Position numbers and translations under genes: made by a program. A stretch of DNA of 39,107 bases from Candidatus Nitrosocosmicus sp. GTDB taxonomy: Archaea; Thermoproteota; Nitrososphaeria; Nitrososphaerales; Nitrososphaeraceae. Shown here piece after piece: positions 1 through 8,011 of this stretch (positions are counted from its first letter, which is position 1; every line of letters starts with the position of its first letter). The notes below the pieces were generated by a model. It saw only the letters and a list, made by a program, of their open reading frames with translations, was not told the DNA's origin and searched no databases. The stretch spans positions 1-39,107 of the forward strand of contig JAICXY010000022.1 of assembly GCA_025934495.1 (NCBI GenBank), in the 5' to 3' direction.

Positions 1-112
1 AAAATAAAGATGCAAAGAATAAACTATATCTTCTGAATTCGTTCTCTTTCTTATCTGGTATAACATAAAGAATAAACAAAAAGGAAATCTATAGTTTTTT
101 GCTTAACTTTAC
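1..112 (-). mobile_element. Terminal fragment of an IS6-like element, running off the left edge
   Basis: Read on the minus strand, this begins with the terminus GTAAAGTTAAG at 112. It then encodes a start like MLYQIRKRTNSEDIVYSL, which matches the N-terminus of the better preserved IS6-like element at 21561-22248 (MLHQIRKRTYPKDIIHSL). The rest of the transposase lies outside the window. The element end directly abuts IS5-like sequence at 113, so it appears to have inserted into or deleted part of that element. Family assignment rests on the longer copies. Confidence 0.6.
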
Positions 113-506
113 AGAGCCAAAAGAACCATCCAATCATTCCAAAAGAAGTTCTAAATATATTTGATCTTGGATACCTTGGTGGAGTAGAAAAGGATTTCCC
201 ATAACAACTACTATCTGTCTTACCAAATAGAAAGAAGAGAAATCAAAAAGAGTTGCCACAAGAAGAAAAAGAGCATAATAAAAAACATTCTAGAATGCGA
301 ATAGTGATAGAGAGCATACCATTTGCAGATTAAAAAAGTACAGGATAATGAACGACGTATTCAGAAATAAGTTAAGAAAATATAACAAGGTGTCAGATAT
401 AGTTGTAGGTCTAGTCAACTATAGAAATAATGAACCTGCATCAATAGAAGAAAAGTAGAATATCATTAGTGAAACGAATAGAATGTTCCTAATTATGCAA
501 GATCTA
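113..506 (+). mobile_element. Truncated IS5-family (DDE_Tnp_4-type) element, 3' part
   Basis: The plus strand encodes a decayed transposase C-terminus around KNHPIIPKEV and FDLGYLGGVEKDFP (about 125-190). It aligns with the C-terminal part of the copy at 30915-31969 (LIPKQVVSVFDLGYLGVEKDFP). Frameshifts and stops follow. The element ends near 506 with a slightly deleted GCAAGATCTA, the right terminus of this family. The 5' two thirds are missing because the sequence is cut at the junction with the IS6-like end at 112. Confidence 0.65.
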
Positions 507-584
507 ATATATTATACGATTGTTAAATAACTGGATGATTAGCAATAAAAAATTTTTTATTAAAAAAAGTTGATGTTTTGAAAA

Positions 585-764
585 CTAGGATCTTATATAT
601 GATTTTATTTTATCTTGCATTTCAGTAGTCAATATTTCTTCTGCTTTGAAATGATGATCTTATACTGCATGCTTTTTTGCATTTTCCATTATCTCTGCTT
701 CAGTTTCTCCTTTGCATACGTAGTCACTATTCATGCCTACTTCTCTACATGATACTGTTGACAT
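585..764 (-). pseudogene. DUF1059 small protein gene with an in-frame stop
   Basis: A 60-codon frame starts MSTVSCREVGMNSDYVCKGE and continues DHHFKAEEILTTEMQDKIK. This is the DUF1059 pattern: a C-(7-11)-C pair, a D/N-x-D-Y/F-V-C-x-G-E-T-E segment, an HA...DH motif and an EEM/TPEM tail. Codon 35 is TAA (660-662 on the plus strand) where family members usually carry lysine or similar; otherwise frame and length (about 59 aa) are intact. DUF1059 proteins are small, probably metal-binding and of unknown role. It is most simply a recently broken gene; a sequencing error cannot be excluded. No other gene is visible between 507 and 983. Confidence 0.7.
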
Positions 765-983
765 AGATAATTGGAATAATGCTTGCTATTAAATCGCATG
801 GTCAAAAATACTATGCCAATTAGTGGATTCCGTTACTTTAAAATAAGATATGGATTATGTTGTTGCATAGATTTTGTTTATATTTTACTGACTGCTTTAA
901 GACAGACAACTACATATAAGTAGTTAATACAGAGAAACATCTAAACTATCACTAATATATTAAAGCATGCTTTTCTTGATTGG

Positions 984-1697
984 TCAATGCAGTAGCCCAT
1001 GCAATAGTCCACCGATTGGTCCATTTTGTAATCCATTTTGTAATTGATTAATTGATCCATGCAATAGTCCACCGATTGATCCATTTTGTAATCCATTTTG
1101 TAATTGATTAATTGATCCATGCAATAGTCCACCGATTGATCCATTTTGTAATCCATTCGATGATCCACTTGGTCCATTTGTCGATCCATTATTGTTGGCT
1201 ATAATGCCATAAAAAGGGGTATCTCCAAAATGATGTTGTACGCTATTTGGATCAAACATTATACTTATTATATTATTATTAGATAACAATAAAGTAGTTG
1301 GAACATTCATGATTGGCCCCCCTTTCATAGTTACTGTAGAAACACCGTTATACATTATTGTATTACTATTTGGATAGGAGATATTAATCACTGTAAAATT
1401 AGTAAGAGTATGAGTATGTCGGCCTGTACCATCCGGTTTTATCATTTCAATTGTAGCATCAAAAACATTCGAGTTTTGTCTATTTGTGTTACTTAATAAA
1501 TTGGATTTCCAATTTCCAGTTATGACCCAATCAACTTTCCCGCTTGCATTTTGAGATAGGCCCGAAAGCGGTCCATTAATAAATTGTTGAGGGACAACTG
1601 ACGGTGGATCTGCTATAGTTGTGCTTATATTAAATGCAAACAACATTGTAGTTGAAAAAATTAATGAAGCAATTAAAATGATTTGTAAATTCTTCAT
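984..1697 (-). CDS. Secreted protein with C-terminal 20-residue Gly/Asn/Gln-rich repeats
   Basis: A 237-aa protein. It begins with a clear signal peptide (MKNLQIILIASLIFSTTMLFA, cleavage probably near residues 22-30), so it is likely exported by Sec. Residues about 50-165 form a domain with a GNWKSNL segment, an FDATIEMIKPDGTGRHTHTL stretch and a C-terminal FDPNSVQHHFGDTPFYGIIA region. Proteins of this shape occur in Nitrososphaerales as uncharacterised extracellular proteins; I do not know the function. Residues about 170-237 are a low-complexity tail of repeats built on LQNGSIGGLLHGSINQ. The ATG at 1697 is preceded by an AT-rich TATA-like stretch. Nothing links it functionally to the flanking IS debris. 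Confidence 0.8.
   Translation of the reverse strand: MKNLQIILIASLIFSTTMLFAFNISTTIADPPSVVPQQFINGPLSGLSQNASGKVDWVITGNWKSNLLSNTNRQNSNVFDATIEMIKPDGTGRHTHTLTNFTVINISYPNSNTIMYNGVSTVTMKGGPIMNVPTTLLLSNNNIISIMFDPNSVQHHFGDTPFYGIIANNNGSTNGPSGSSNGLQNGSIGGLLHGSINQLQNGLQNGSIGGLLHGSINQLQNGLQNGPIGGLLHGLLH
998..1157. repeat. 60-bp tandem repeat in coding DNA
   Basis: The segments 1021-1080 and 1081-1140 are identical, and partial units flank them on both sides (998-1020 and 1141-1157) with one substitution (gattggt versus gattgat). The unit is a multiple of three, so each copy adds 20 residues to the tail of the secreted protein read on the minus strand. Identity of the inner units suggests recent expansion or gene conversion. 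Confidence 0.95.
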
Positions 1698-2245
1698 TCT
1701 AATATTATATGATGGAGATATTATTATATTTTATAAATAAAAAGATAAATTCGATTACGAATTGAGAAAAGGTGTTATGATCATAACTTGTTATCTGTAG
1801 ATTATTTTTATTGGATTTATGCTATTCCTCTAAACAAGTTGTACAATGATACTTTCATAGCTTCTATTTTATGATTTTTCTGGAAATTGGCAGCACATGT
1901 ATATTCAAAAACCCCATTTAAAAAAGAAAATACCGTTTGTTTAGACATCTTTCTCCATAACTTACAATGCTGTTTTATCCTATTTTACAATTATTTCTTT
2001 GTGAATTTTGACTCTATAGAACCCATAACTAATTGTATGAGCCCACTTTGAACTGAGGGCTCTTTTAACTTAACGATTTTATAAACCGTTTTTAATTCAT
2101 CAGCTATATTTTATCTTATATTTTTCAATAATTTATGTTAATCTGAATTGAAAATCAGATAAAAAATTTTGTAAAATCAATACAAATTCGATGTTTAAAG
2201 TAAAGTTTTTCATGTTAACAGAGCCCAATTGAGTTACATATCCAT
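1698..2245. other. Intergenic, no gene seen; one hairpin
   Basis: No supportable open frame was found. A GAGCCC/GGGCTC inverted repeat with a 12-nt loop lies at 2039-2062 and is followed by TTTT on the plus strand. It resembles an intrinsic terminator, but no plus-strand gene precedes it. Confidence 0.5.
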
Positions 2246-3319
2246 TAGATCTCTTGCATAATTAGAAACTACCCACAACACCATTCAATCATTGATTTTG
2301 TATTTGGTTCTGGCCTAGTTATGATTTAATATTCTATAATTTACCAAACCTGTTACTATGTCTGAGCCTTGTTATATTTTCTCATCACTTTGTTTTTAAA
2401 TACATCTGCAATTATCCTGTATTTTTCAAATGCACATATAGCATGCTCAATCACTTCTTTTTTTTAGAATGGTTTTTGTTATATTCTATTTCTTCTTCTT
2501 CTTCTTCTTGTGAAAGTTCTTGATTTCTTTTCTTTTTATTATAGGTTGTGTGGATGAGAGTTGTTTTGGAAATACTTTTCTATACCAAGAAATCCTAAAT
2601 CAACTACATTAACAACTTGTTTTGGGATCAGAGGATAATCCCTTTATATACTCAATATATAGTCATGCCTCTTCTTCCTTTCTTATAACTTACTTTAGGA
2701 TGATAATACCACGATTATTAGCCACAATATGTGTCTTTACCGTATATGCCTTTTTTTTTCTGAATAGAGAACATCTTTCTGCCATTCTTATCTACTGATC
2801 CTGATTGTATCGATTGTTCTATGTACAATTATAAAATCAAGAAAACCATGAAATTGTTCAATCTATTGTGGATATTTAAACTTTTTGTTATATTAAATAA
2901 TTTTGAGGTATCGGTAAAAAGTTTCTGATAGGTGGCTCTATCTTTTGTATATCTCTGCAGACGTTGCTCTTGATCCAAATCAAATAAAAAGCCATTTAGA
3001 GTGTGGATTGTGCAAAGGTGGTAATAAACAAGCAGCATCGGAAACATGTTTTTAACACGTAGTTTGAAAGGCCTTCCTGCAACCACATCTCGTTCTCTAT
3101 TCTTTCTTTTTGATAGATGTTTTTGTTCATGTTTATGATATCTTTTTACTATCTATTTATCGTAAATATCATCAGATTCTTGTACTGTCAAGCCAGCAGT
3201 GAATGATTTGAAAAGTAGTAGTGATTTTTTGGATAACAATAGTATGAAAACAAAGAAATGATAAGAAAATTGATGGAATCAAAATATAGATGTTTGCAAG
3301 TAATCATACAAGAGATCTA
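2246..3319 (-). mobile_element. IS5-family (DDE_Tnp_4-type) element, decayed, full length
   Basis: The two ends are inverted copies of TAGATCTCTTG, about 1.07 kb apart, matching the copy at 30915-31969. The minus strand encodes fragments of one transposase: GRPFKL..KNMFPMLLVYYHLCTIHTLNGFLFDLDQ (2829-3086), then an IDCTEQ-type region and a PLIPKQVVNVVDLGFL region near 2580-2650. Multiple stops and frameshifts rule out a functional protein. An in-frame TAA after HDYILSI (near 2655) is shared with the other copies of this family. Confidence 0.75.
2489..2509. repeat. TTC/GAA trinucleotide microsatellite
   Basis: Seven uninterrupted TTC units lie inside the dead IS5-like transposase. In the related copy the same place reads LSEEEKE, so a short Glu run appears to have expanded here to EEEEEE after loss of function. 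Confidence 0.8.
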
Positions 3320-3439
3320 ATATTTACAAAATTCAGTGAACTTGGTCTTGTATAAAACATTCTTTCTGAAGATTCATAGGCTTAAATTAATTCTCTAATG
3401 GTACTATTACTTTTTGAACAAATATATATATACTACTTT

Positions 3440-3571
3440 GGAATTATTTCTTAAATAAAGACATTAAAATAGGGTATAAAGAATAAAATATATCTTCAAG
3501 TTTGATCTATCTCTCAATTGGAAGTAACATAAATAATAAACAAGGTGCCTAAATCTTTTTCCTTAACTTTC
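3440..3571 (-). mobile_element. Short terminal fragment of an IS6-like element
   Basis: On the minus strand a terminus-like GAAAGTTAAGG at 3571 is followed by sequence parallel to the other IS6-like left ends and by LEDIFYSLYPILMSLFKK. This is the counterpart of YPKDIIHSLYLYFNDCLPL in the copy at 21561. Only about 130 bp is recognisable; similarity fades towards 3440, so the inner boundary is approximate. 3320-3440 shows nothing identifiable. Confidence 0.5.
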
Positions 3572-3674
3572 TTAGGTGGCTTCAATTGATTATTCATTTA
3601 AACAATTTATTGTATAAGACAGCAAAGAATCACAAATTAATAAATCCGTTTTCTTTTATTGTGACTAAATCTCC

Positions 3675-4202
3675 TTATTGATGATGATTGATAATTTTTA
3701 TTTCATTTTTGGTAAAGTCCTCAAACTTTCTTTTTATTTCTTCCCTCATTCCCTCCGGAACTTCATAATATACAATTAATTGTATAGAGTTATTTGCAAG
3801 AATATGAGACTGAGAACCATGAGTTTTACCATTATACTCTTTTATCAAATCAGCTAATGCCTCATATTGTTTTCTTATTGTATCGGTTGAGGTGCCTTGT
3901 AATATTTCTAAAGAGTTATCCACCATCGATTTTTTATTATTAAACTTTGAAGACCATGATTTCTTGTAATTGTAGTTGTTGTTATAATTATTATTGTGTG
4001 GTATTGGCTTTGGTGTAGTAATATCATTAGTTTGTGCTGCTGTAACATGTTTATTATTATTACTAGATCTATTAGGACAAATGTGTTTCTTCTTTGTAAA
4101 AACCTCCCAATATTCACTAATTAAAGTATTCCAATATATCCGAGTATTACAACCATAAACACAATCTTTAGGATTAATGTTAGTGGCATTAGTAGAACTC
4201 AT
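3675..4202 (-). CDS. Hypothetical protein with N-terminal Cys/His zinc-type site
   Basis: A 175-aa hydrophilic protein, function unknown. Residues about 13-45 contain DCVYGCNTRIYW followed by KKKHICPNR. The C-x3-C and H-x-C arrangement suggests a structural metal site. A low-complexity Asn/Tyr/Lys/Ser stretch follows (about 65-95), then a C-terminal half with DTIRKQYEALADLIKEYN and IQLIVYYEVPEGMREEIKR that looks folded and alpha/beta. It has no membrane segment or signal peptide. Proteins with this N-terminal motif recur in ammonia-oxidising archaea by my recollection, without assigned function. The ATG at 4202 sits about 28 nt downstream of a TATA-like element, consistent with a leaderless transcript. 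Confidence 0.75.
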   Translation of the reverse strand: MSSTNATNINPKDCVYGCNTRIYWNTLISEYWEVFTKKKHICPNRSSNNNKHVTAAQTNDITTPKPIPHNNNYNNNYNYKKSWSSKFNNKKSMVDNSLEILQGTSTDTIRKQYEALADLIKEYNGKTHGSQSHILANNSIQLIVYYEVPEGMREEIKRKFEDFTKNEIKIINHHQ

Positions 4203-4555
4203 TTTTAGTATAATAATATACTTTTGACAATATAAATTAATTTTTGCTAATAACTATTTATTGATTTTAAAAAAATGCTCAAAGAGGTCCATAATATATA
4301 CAATATTAAACTTCATGGGCAGTGAAGTAATATGTTTCTTATCCCACCTCAATATCACAAATATAGTTATAATAAGAAAATAAGAATTAATTTAAATTTA
4401 CCATTACGGCAAATAGCATAACACAATTCCAAATAATAAAATTTAGTTCTACATGCAAAATAACACGAATTTATGTATGACTCTCATATAACAGAAAAAA
4501 ATATCAAAACAATACTATACCTTAATACCATAATCGTTAGTTTATATTATTTTGT
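4203..4555. other. Intergenic, AT-rich; probable TATA box for the upstream hypothetical gene
   Basis: Minus-strand ATTTATAT at 4230-4237 is 28 nt before the ATG at 4202, the right distance for an archaeal TATA box with little or no leader. The remainder to 4555 has no recognisable gene. Confidence 0.35.
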
Positions 4556-5095
4556 TTAAATATGTCTATCCACATTATCTGAATTCGTAGTATTTTGCAA
4601 TTTTTTAATTATAAAATCAACAGCAAGGTTAGGGGATTTGTATTTTTCTATTATAACTCTTTTCCTTTCGTCCAAAAATTTCCCACCATACATATCCGAT
4701 GTACCTCCGCTACCCTCAATCGAAACCATTATCTTTTTAGCCATATATCCAACACATAATTCAATTAAAGTACCTACACCTCCACCAACGGCTATTAGAG
4801 CATCCGATGAATAAGATACTATAAAGTCTCTTGAATACCCGATTCCTGTACAAATAACTATATCGCAAAATTCATTGGCTTTGGAATAATTATCTTGAGG
4901 AACTATGCCCACTGTTAACCCTCCATTATCTTTGGCACCTTTACAAGCATATTCCATCACACCACCAAGTCCACCGCAAATTAATACAGCTTTTTTGTGG
5001 GCAATCTGTCTCCCAACGTCATATGCAAGATCCAAAATTTTTAATGGTATTGAATTTTGATTGTGTCCTATAACACCGATCTGTATTTTTTTCAA
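4556..5095 (-). CDS. SLOG / LOG-like family protein (TIGR00725 type)
   Basis: A 179-aa Rossmann-like protein of the lysine-decarboxylase-like (LOG/SLOG) superfamily. Visible marks are an N-terminal beta strand IQIGVIGHN, then ICGGLGGVMEYACKGAKDNGG (about 38-60), TVGIVPQD, and ALIAVGGGVGTLIEL (about 99-113). The last replaces the classical PGGxGTxxE phosphate-binding motif with GGGVGTLIE, as in the TIGR00725 subgroup. LOG enzymes cleave nucleoside 5'-monophosphates to base and ribose phosphate; for this subgroup activity is unproven. The start is TTG at 5095; the conserved strand begins two residues later, so no other start fits. It is divergent from sec61-beta with a shared 118-bp intergenic region. 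Confidence 0.85.
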   Translation of the reverse strand: MKKIQIGVIGHNQNSIPLKILDLAYDVGRQIAHKKAVLICGGLGGVMEYACKGAKDNGGLTVGIVPQDNYSKANEFCDIVICTGIGYSRDFIVSYSSDALIAVGGGVGTLIELCVGYMAKKIMVSIEGSGGTSDMYGGKFLDERKRVIIEKYKSPNLAVDFIIKKLQNTTNSDNVDRHI

Positions 5096-5148
5096 TCGAA
5101 TATTAATTTCTTAAATTCTAATTAATTTGTTTGATTAATATTGATAAT

Positions 5149-5159
5149 AAATATATATT
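5149..5159 (+). promoter_or_regulatory. TATA-box-like element for sec61-beta/DUF2070
   Basis: AAATATATATT lies 55 nt before the preferred ATG at 5214 and 22 nt before an upstream in-frame ATG at 5181. It probably sets transcription start near 5180 for both following genes. Confidence 0.4.
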
Positions 5160-5213
5160 CATATCCAATTCGACACAGAAATGTATTTATTCCCATGGTT
5201 AGGATTTTTAGAT

Positions 5214-5384
5214 ATGAGTAAGAAGGCAAAAAAAAATGCACCATTACCCGCTTCAAGTGCTGGTCTGCTAAGGTTTTTTGAAGATGAAACAAAAGGGATA
5301 AAAGTAAAGCCGGAAATTATTTTGGGTATATCAGGAGCTTTGATTGCGATCTCTGTAGCAATAAAGATTTTATTTCCGGTATAA
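5214..5384 (+). CDS. Preprotein translocase subunit Sec61-beta (SecG-equivalent)
   Basis: A 56-aa single-pass protein of the archaeal Sec61-beta family, the small non-essential subunit of the SecYE-beta channel. The cytosolic head MSKKAKKNAPLPASSAGLLR holds the conserved ASSAGLLRFFEDE..GIKVKP pattern. One C-terminal helix (about 35-56, IILGISGALIAISVAIKILF) anchors it in the membrane. An in-frame ATG at 5181 would add 11 hydrophobic residues (MYLFPWLGFLD) that are atypical of the family, so I prefer 5214, which has AGGA upstream; the promoter distance would also allow a leaderless start at 5181. The stop is 21 nt before the DUF2070 gene, so the two are likely co-transcribed. Confidence 0.9.
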   Translation: MSKKAKKNAPLPASSAGLLRFFEDETKGIKVKPEIILGISGALIAISVAIKILFPV

Positions 5385-5405
5385 TATCTCTTTTTCTGAC
5401 TTTTA

Positions 5406-7178
5406 ATGAGCAATCCCGAATCAGACAGTATTTCCAGCCTTCATAAAAGATGGATATTTACAAATATCAATCCAACTTCTCAAAAGTTTTCTTTTATAAT
5501 TGCAATTGCAAGCCTAATAACTAATATAACTGTAATTAATTTTGTAATAACAACTCATAATCTTGTAGAATTTATTATTTCATCTCCTATAATTGTTAGT
5601 ATTTTTTCAGCAACTTTATTATTTGATTATCTTTCACTTAAAGGAACTCCACTTAATCGATTTTCAAAAGTTTTACATGTAGCAGCATTTGCTAGCATCC
5701 TGTGGACTTTAACTGTAATTCTTAGCTATGTTTCAGGGTTCATAATTTATACAAATCATGCAGCTATTAATTCAGTTTTACAAGGGATGTTTATGGCGAT
5801 AGGTTTACGAATTGGAATTTTTACATCAGTATTTGGTGCTTCGCTAAAGAGGGCGATTCCGATATCTTTTATACAACCATTAATTATTTTTATAATAATT
5901 TCATTTCTCTATTTTAATCATATTTTCTTTACAAATCTTTCTGTTTATTTGTTTGGAGCAACAATTTTGACCACTGGTGTATTGTGGGCAATAATAATAG
6001 ACCGGTTAGGAAGGCCTAGTTTTGCCAGCGCATTTAAGATATTACAAGCTTTTCTAAAAGCATGGACTGAAAATAAATATGAAGAAATGGAGAGGATAGC
6101 GGAAGAAAAAGCAAATTCAAGAGTTGTTAAAACCCTTTTAGTAAAATTGAGATCTCAAAAAAATGTTACAATAGTACTTCCAGAATTACATCCTGGCCCT
6201 TTCAATCCTATAGGAGGCAGTAATCTTCCTTTTGATATTTTCAAATTTTATTCAAAATCTGCGATGGTTATGCATAGTATTTCAGACCATTCACTTAATA
6301 TTCCATCTCATAAAGAAGTAAAAAAATACTTAGATTCTCTTAATCAATCGACCTTTTTAGAATCAGGAGATAGATGCACGATACCAATTACCCAATCCAT
6401 AAACGATTGCAATTGTTCAGGATTAGCATTGGGCAAAAATGTTATACTATTCTTATCTAAATCGCCGTCAGGGATGGAGGATATTCCTCAGGAGGTTAAA
6501 TTACATCTTGAACGACATTCACAAGATTTAGGATTTGAGCAGACTTTAATCATTGATTCGCATAATTCTATGGGGGAGAAAATTGAAAATCAGGATATCA
6601 ACAATTTTATTTATTTAGGAGAAAAATGTCTTGAAAAAATTAAAGATTCAGAACAATTTCCATTTAAAATAGGATATTCAAATAGTTTTCAAATAGATCA
6701 AATTAAAAATGAAATGAAAAAATCATCTGATTTGGGAAATGGTCAATTCGGTTTGTTAACTATTTCAATAAAGGATAATGAATATGGATTATGTTGGTGC
6801 GATTCCAATAATATGAAAAACGGGATAAGAGAAAAAATTATGAGTACCCTAAAACAAGAAGGACATAATATCATAGAAATTTGTACCTCAGATACACATT
6901 CCACATCAGGTAAAAGAAATACCAAAGGCTATTACACTTTGGGAGATACAACAAATGAAACTAAAATAATAGATATATTCAGACAGCTAATTAAACTATC
7001 TCAAAAATCAATTAACGAATCGACATACGAAATCTATAAATCAGAAAGTAAAGTAATGGTTATGGGAAACGATCAGTTTGATGATTATTCTAAGGCTTTA
7101 GAAAAATCTTTCAAGGTTACCAAGATTTTTCTTGGGATCACATTTGTCATTTATATTGCAATGCTACTAATTACCTAA
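5406..7178 (+). CDS. DUF2070 family multi-pass membrane protein
   Basis: A 590-aa protein of DUF2070, an archaeal family without known biochemical function. The N-terminal third (about 30-205) contains some six hydrophobic segments. A long soluble region follows with the family's hallmark ELHPGPFNPIGGSNLPF (about 257-275). It continues through SGMEDIP, IDSHNSMGE and a CTSDTHSTSG segment (about 495-504). One C-terminal helix (about 571-590) closes it. The His/Asp-rich motifs look like a metal or phosphate-handling site, which is inference only. Length matches the usual 550-620 aa. It follows sec61-beta by 21 nt on the same strand, so a membrane-biogenesis role is conceivable but unproven. Confidence 0.9.
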   Translation: MSNPESDSISSLHKRWIFTNINPTSQKFSFIIAIASLITNITVINFVITTHNLVEFIISSPIIVSIFSATLLFDYLSLKGTPLNRFSKVLHVAAFASILWTLTVILSYVSGFIIYTNHAAINSVLQGMFMAIGLRIGIFTSVFGASLKRAIPISFIQPLIIFIIISFLYFNHIFFTNLSVYLFGATILTTGVLWAIIIDRLGRPSFASAFKILQAFLKAWTENKYEEMERIAEEKANSRVVKTLLVKLRSQKNVTIVLPELHPGPFNPIGGSNLPFDIFKFYSKSAMVMHSISDHSLNIPSHKEVKKYLDSLNQSTFLESGDRCTIPITQSINDCNCSGLALGKNVILFLSKSPSGMEDIPQEVKLHLERHSQDLGFEQTLIIDSHNSMGEKIENQDINNFIYLGEKCLEKIKDSEQFPFKIGYSNSFQIDQIKNEMKKSSDLGNGQFGLLTISIKDNEYGLCWCDSNNMKNGIREKIMSTLKQEGHNIIEICTSDTHSTSGKRNTKGYYTLGDTTNETKIIDIFRQLIKLSQKSINESTYEIYKSESKVMVMGNDQFDDYSKALEKSFKVTKIFLGITFVIYIAMLLIT

Positions 7179-7211
7179 TTTTAAAACATTTCTAAAATTT
7201 TAAAGATATAG

Positions 7212-7284
7212 TGGATGGAGAGAGATTTGAACTCTCGATCACCTGTGTGTGAGACAGGTATCTTAACCACTAGACTATCCATCC
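7212..7284 (-). tRNA. tRNA-Val (CAC)
   Basis: The minus strand folds as a full cloverleaf: acceptor GGATGGA/TCCATCC with discriminator A, D arm GTCT/AGAT, anticodon arm CCTGT/ACAGG with loop CTCACAC (anticodon CAC, valine GUG), five-base variable loop and T arm GAGAG/CTCTC with TTCAAAT. It is 73 nt with no intron and no encoded CCA. Confidence 0.95.
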
Positions 7285-7379
7285 ATCATTATGGCAAACC
7301 ATTTAAGATGTATTTATTTTTAATAATTTTCTATTGATTTATAAATTTAACACTCCATTTTTAGTCTCTACTAACTTGA

Positions 7380-8011
7380 GAAAAAACTCTAGTTTGAAGA
7401 TGCCATACTTCATTTGTAAATAGAAAAAGCAAAACACTATTCTCAAATTTTCTTTTATGATTGTAATTATATTTCTATGAATATCCTTCAGTATGTTGCA
7501 AAAGCATCATCTCTTTTTCACATAGTTAAAAGTCCTTTTGGAAATAGATGCAGAATAAAGGCCAAAAAAGATATCAACAAACAGGTGTATTTCCTCGATA
7601 TATAATCGGCAAAAAATTCATTAAAATGGTTTTAGATAAATTTGGCTTAGATGCTAATCGATCGAAGTAATAAATTTTCAGATTAAGCATATCAAAAGGA
7701 CAAAATCTGTTTATTGCAGATCTTTTTCTATCAGTTATGTTGATAATATCAAAAACATCCTGTTTCTAAATGTATATGTAACGGTATCTATCAGACCTCT
7801 GAAAATTTTGAAACTCCATCATCTTGTTCATTCTTCTTATGCAAAAGTATTATTGAAATAACGCTTTGTTACATAATTCAGTATTTATCATATAACAACG
7901 CATAGAAAGAACGATTCATTGCATCTAGGATATTTCCTTGTAAAAAGAACAAATATAAATTAAAATATATTGAGAATGAGTTCTGTTCACTTAAGATATT
8001 GCTTCTTTATT
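7380..8011 (+). mobile_element. Decayed IS6-like transposase (IS240-type DDE)
   Basis: Across shifting plus-strand frames the order of a DDE transposase is recognisable: SPFGNRCRIKAKK, then IIGKKFIKMVLDKFGLDANRSK, then LSISKGQNLFIADLF and KHPVS (the region before the TDGGTWYP motif of relatives), then KSIIE and FPCKKNKYKLKYIE. These match the family's EYIWLWVAIE, KERNMFIAE, KSIIERT and FPCRKKNCKLKH blocks as I recall them. Many stops make it non-functional. The left end shares TTGAAGATGyCATA with the copy at 38966; the right end abuts the IS5-type element at 8012. Boundaries are approximate. Confidence 0.55.

Noticed and set aside
660-662. Possible amino-acid recoding at the stop in the DUF1059 gene
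   Set aside because: The codon is TAA, not the TAG used for pyrrolysine or the TGA used for selenocysteine, and no accessory signal is visible.
941-1189. 82-residue frame of MDQ/MDY repeats overlapping the tandem repeat
   Set aside because: It is the shifted frame of the same 60-bp repeat; the overlapping 237-aa frame has a signal peptide and a normal non-repeat domain, so the other frame is a shadow.
7863-7880. GCTTTGTTACATAATT taken as the left end of the IS5-type element at 8012
   Set aside because: The sequence lies within recognisable IS6-like transposase coding blocks, and the end at 8012 gives an element length matching the other copy.
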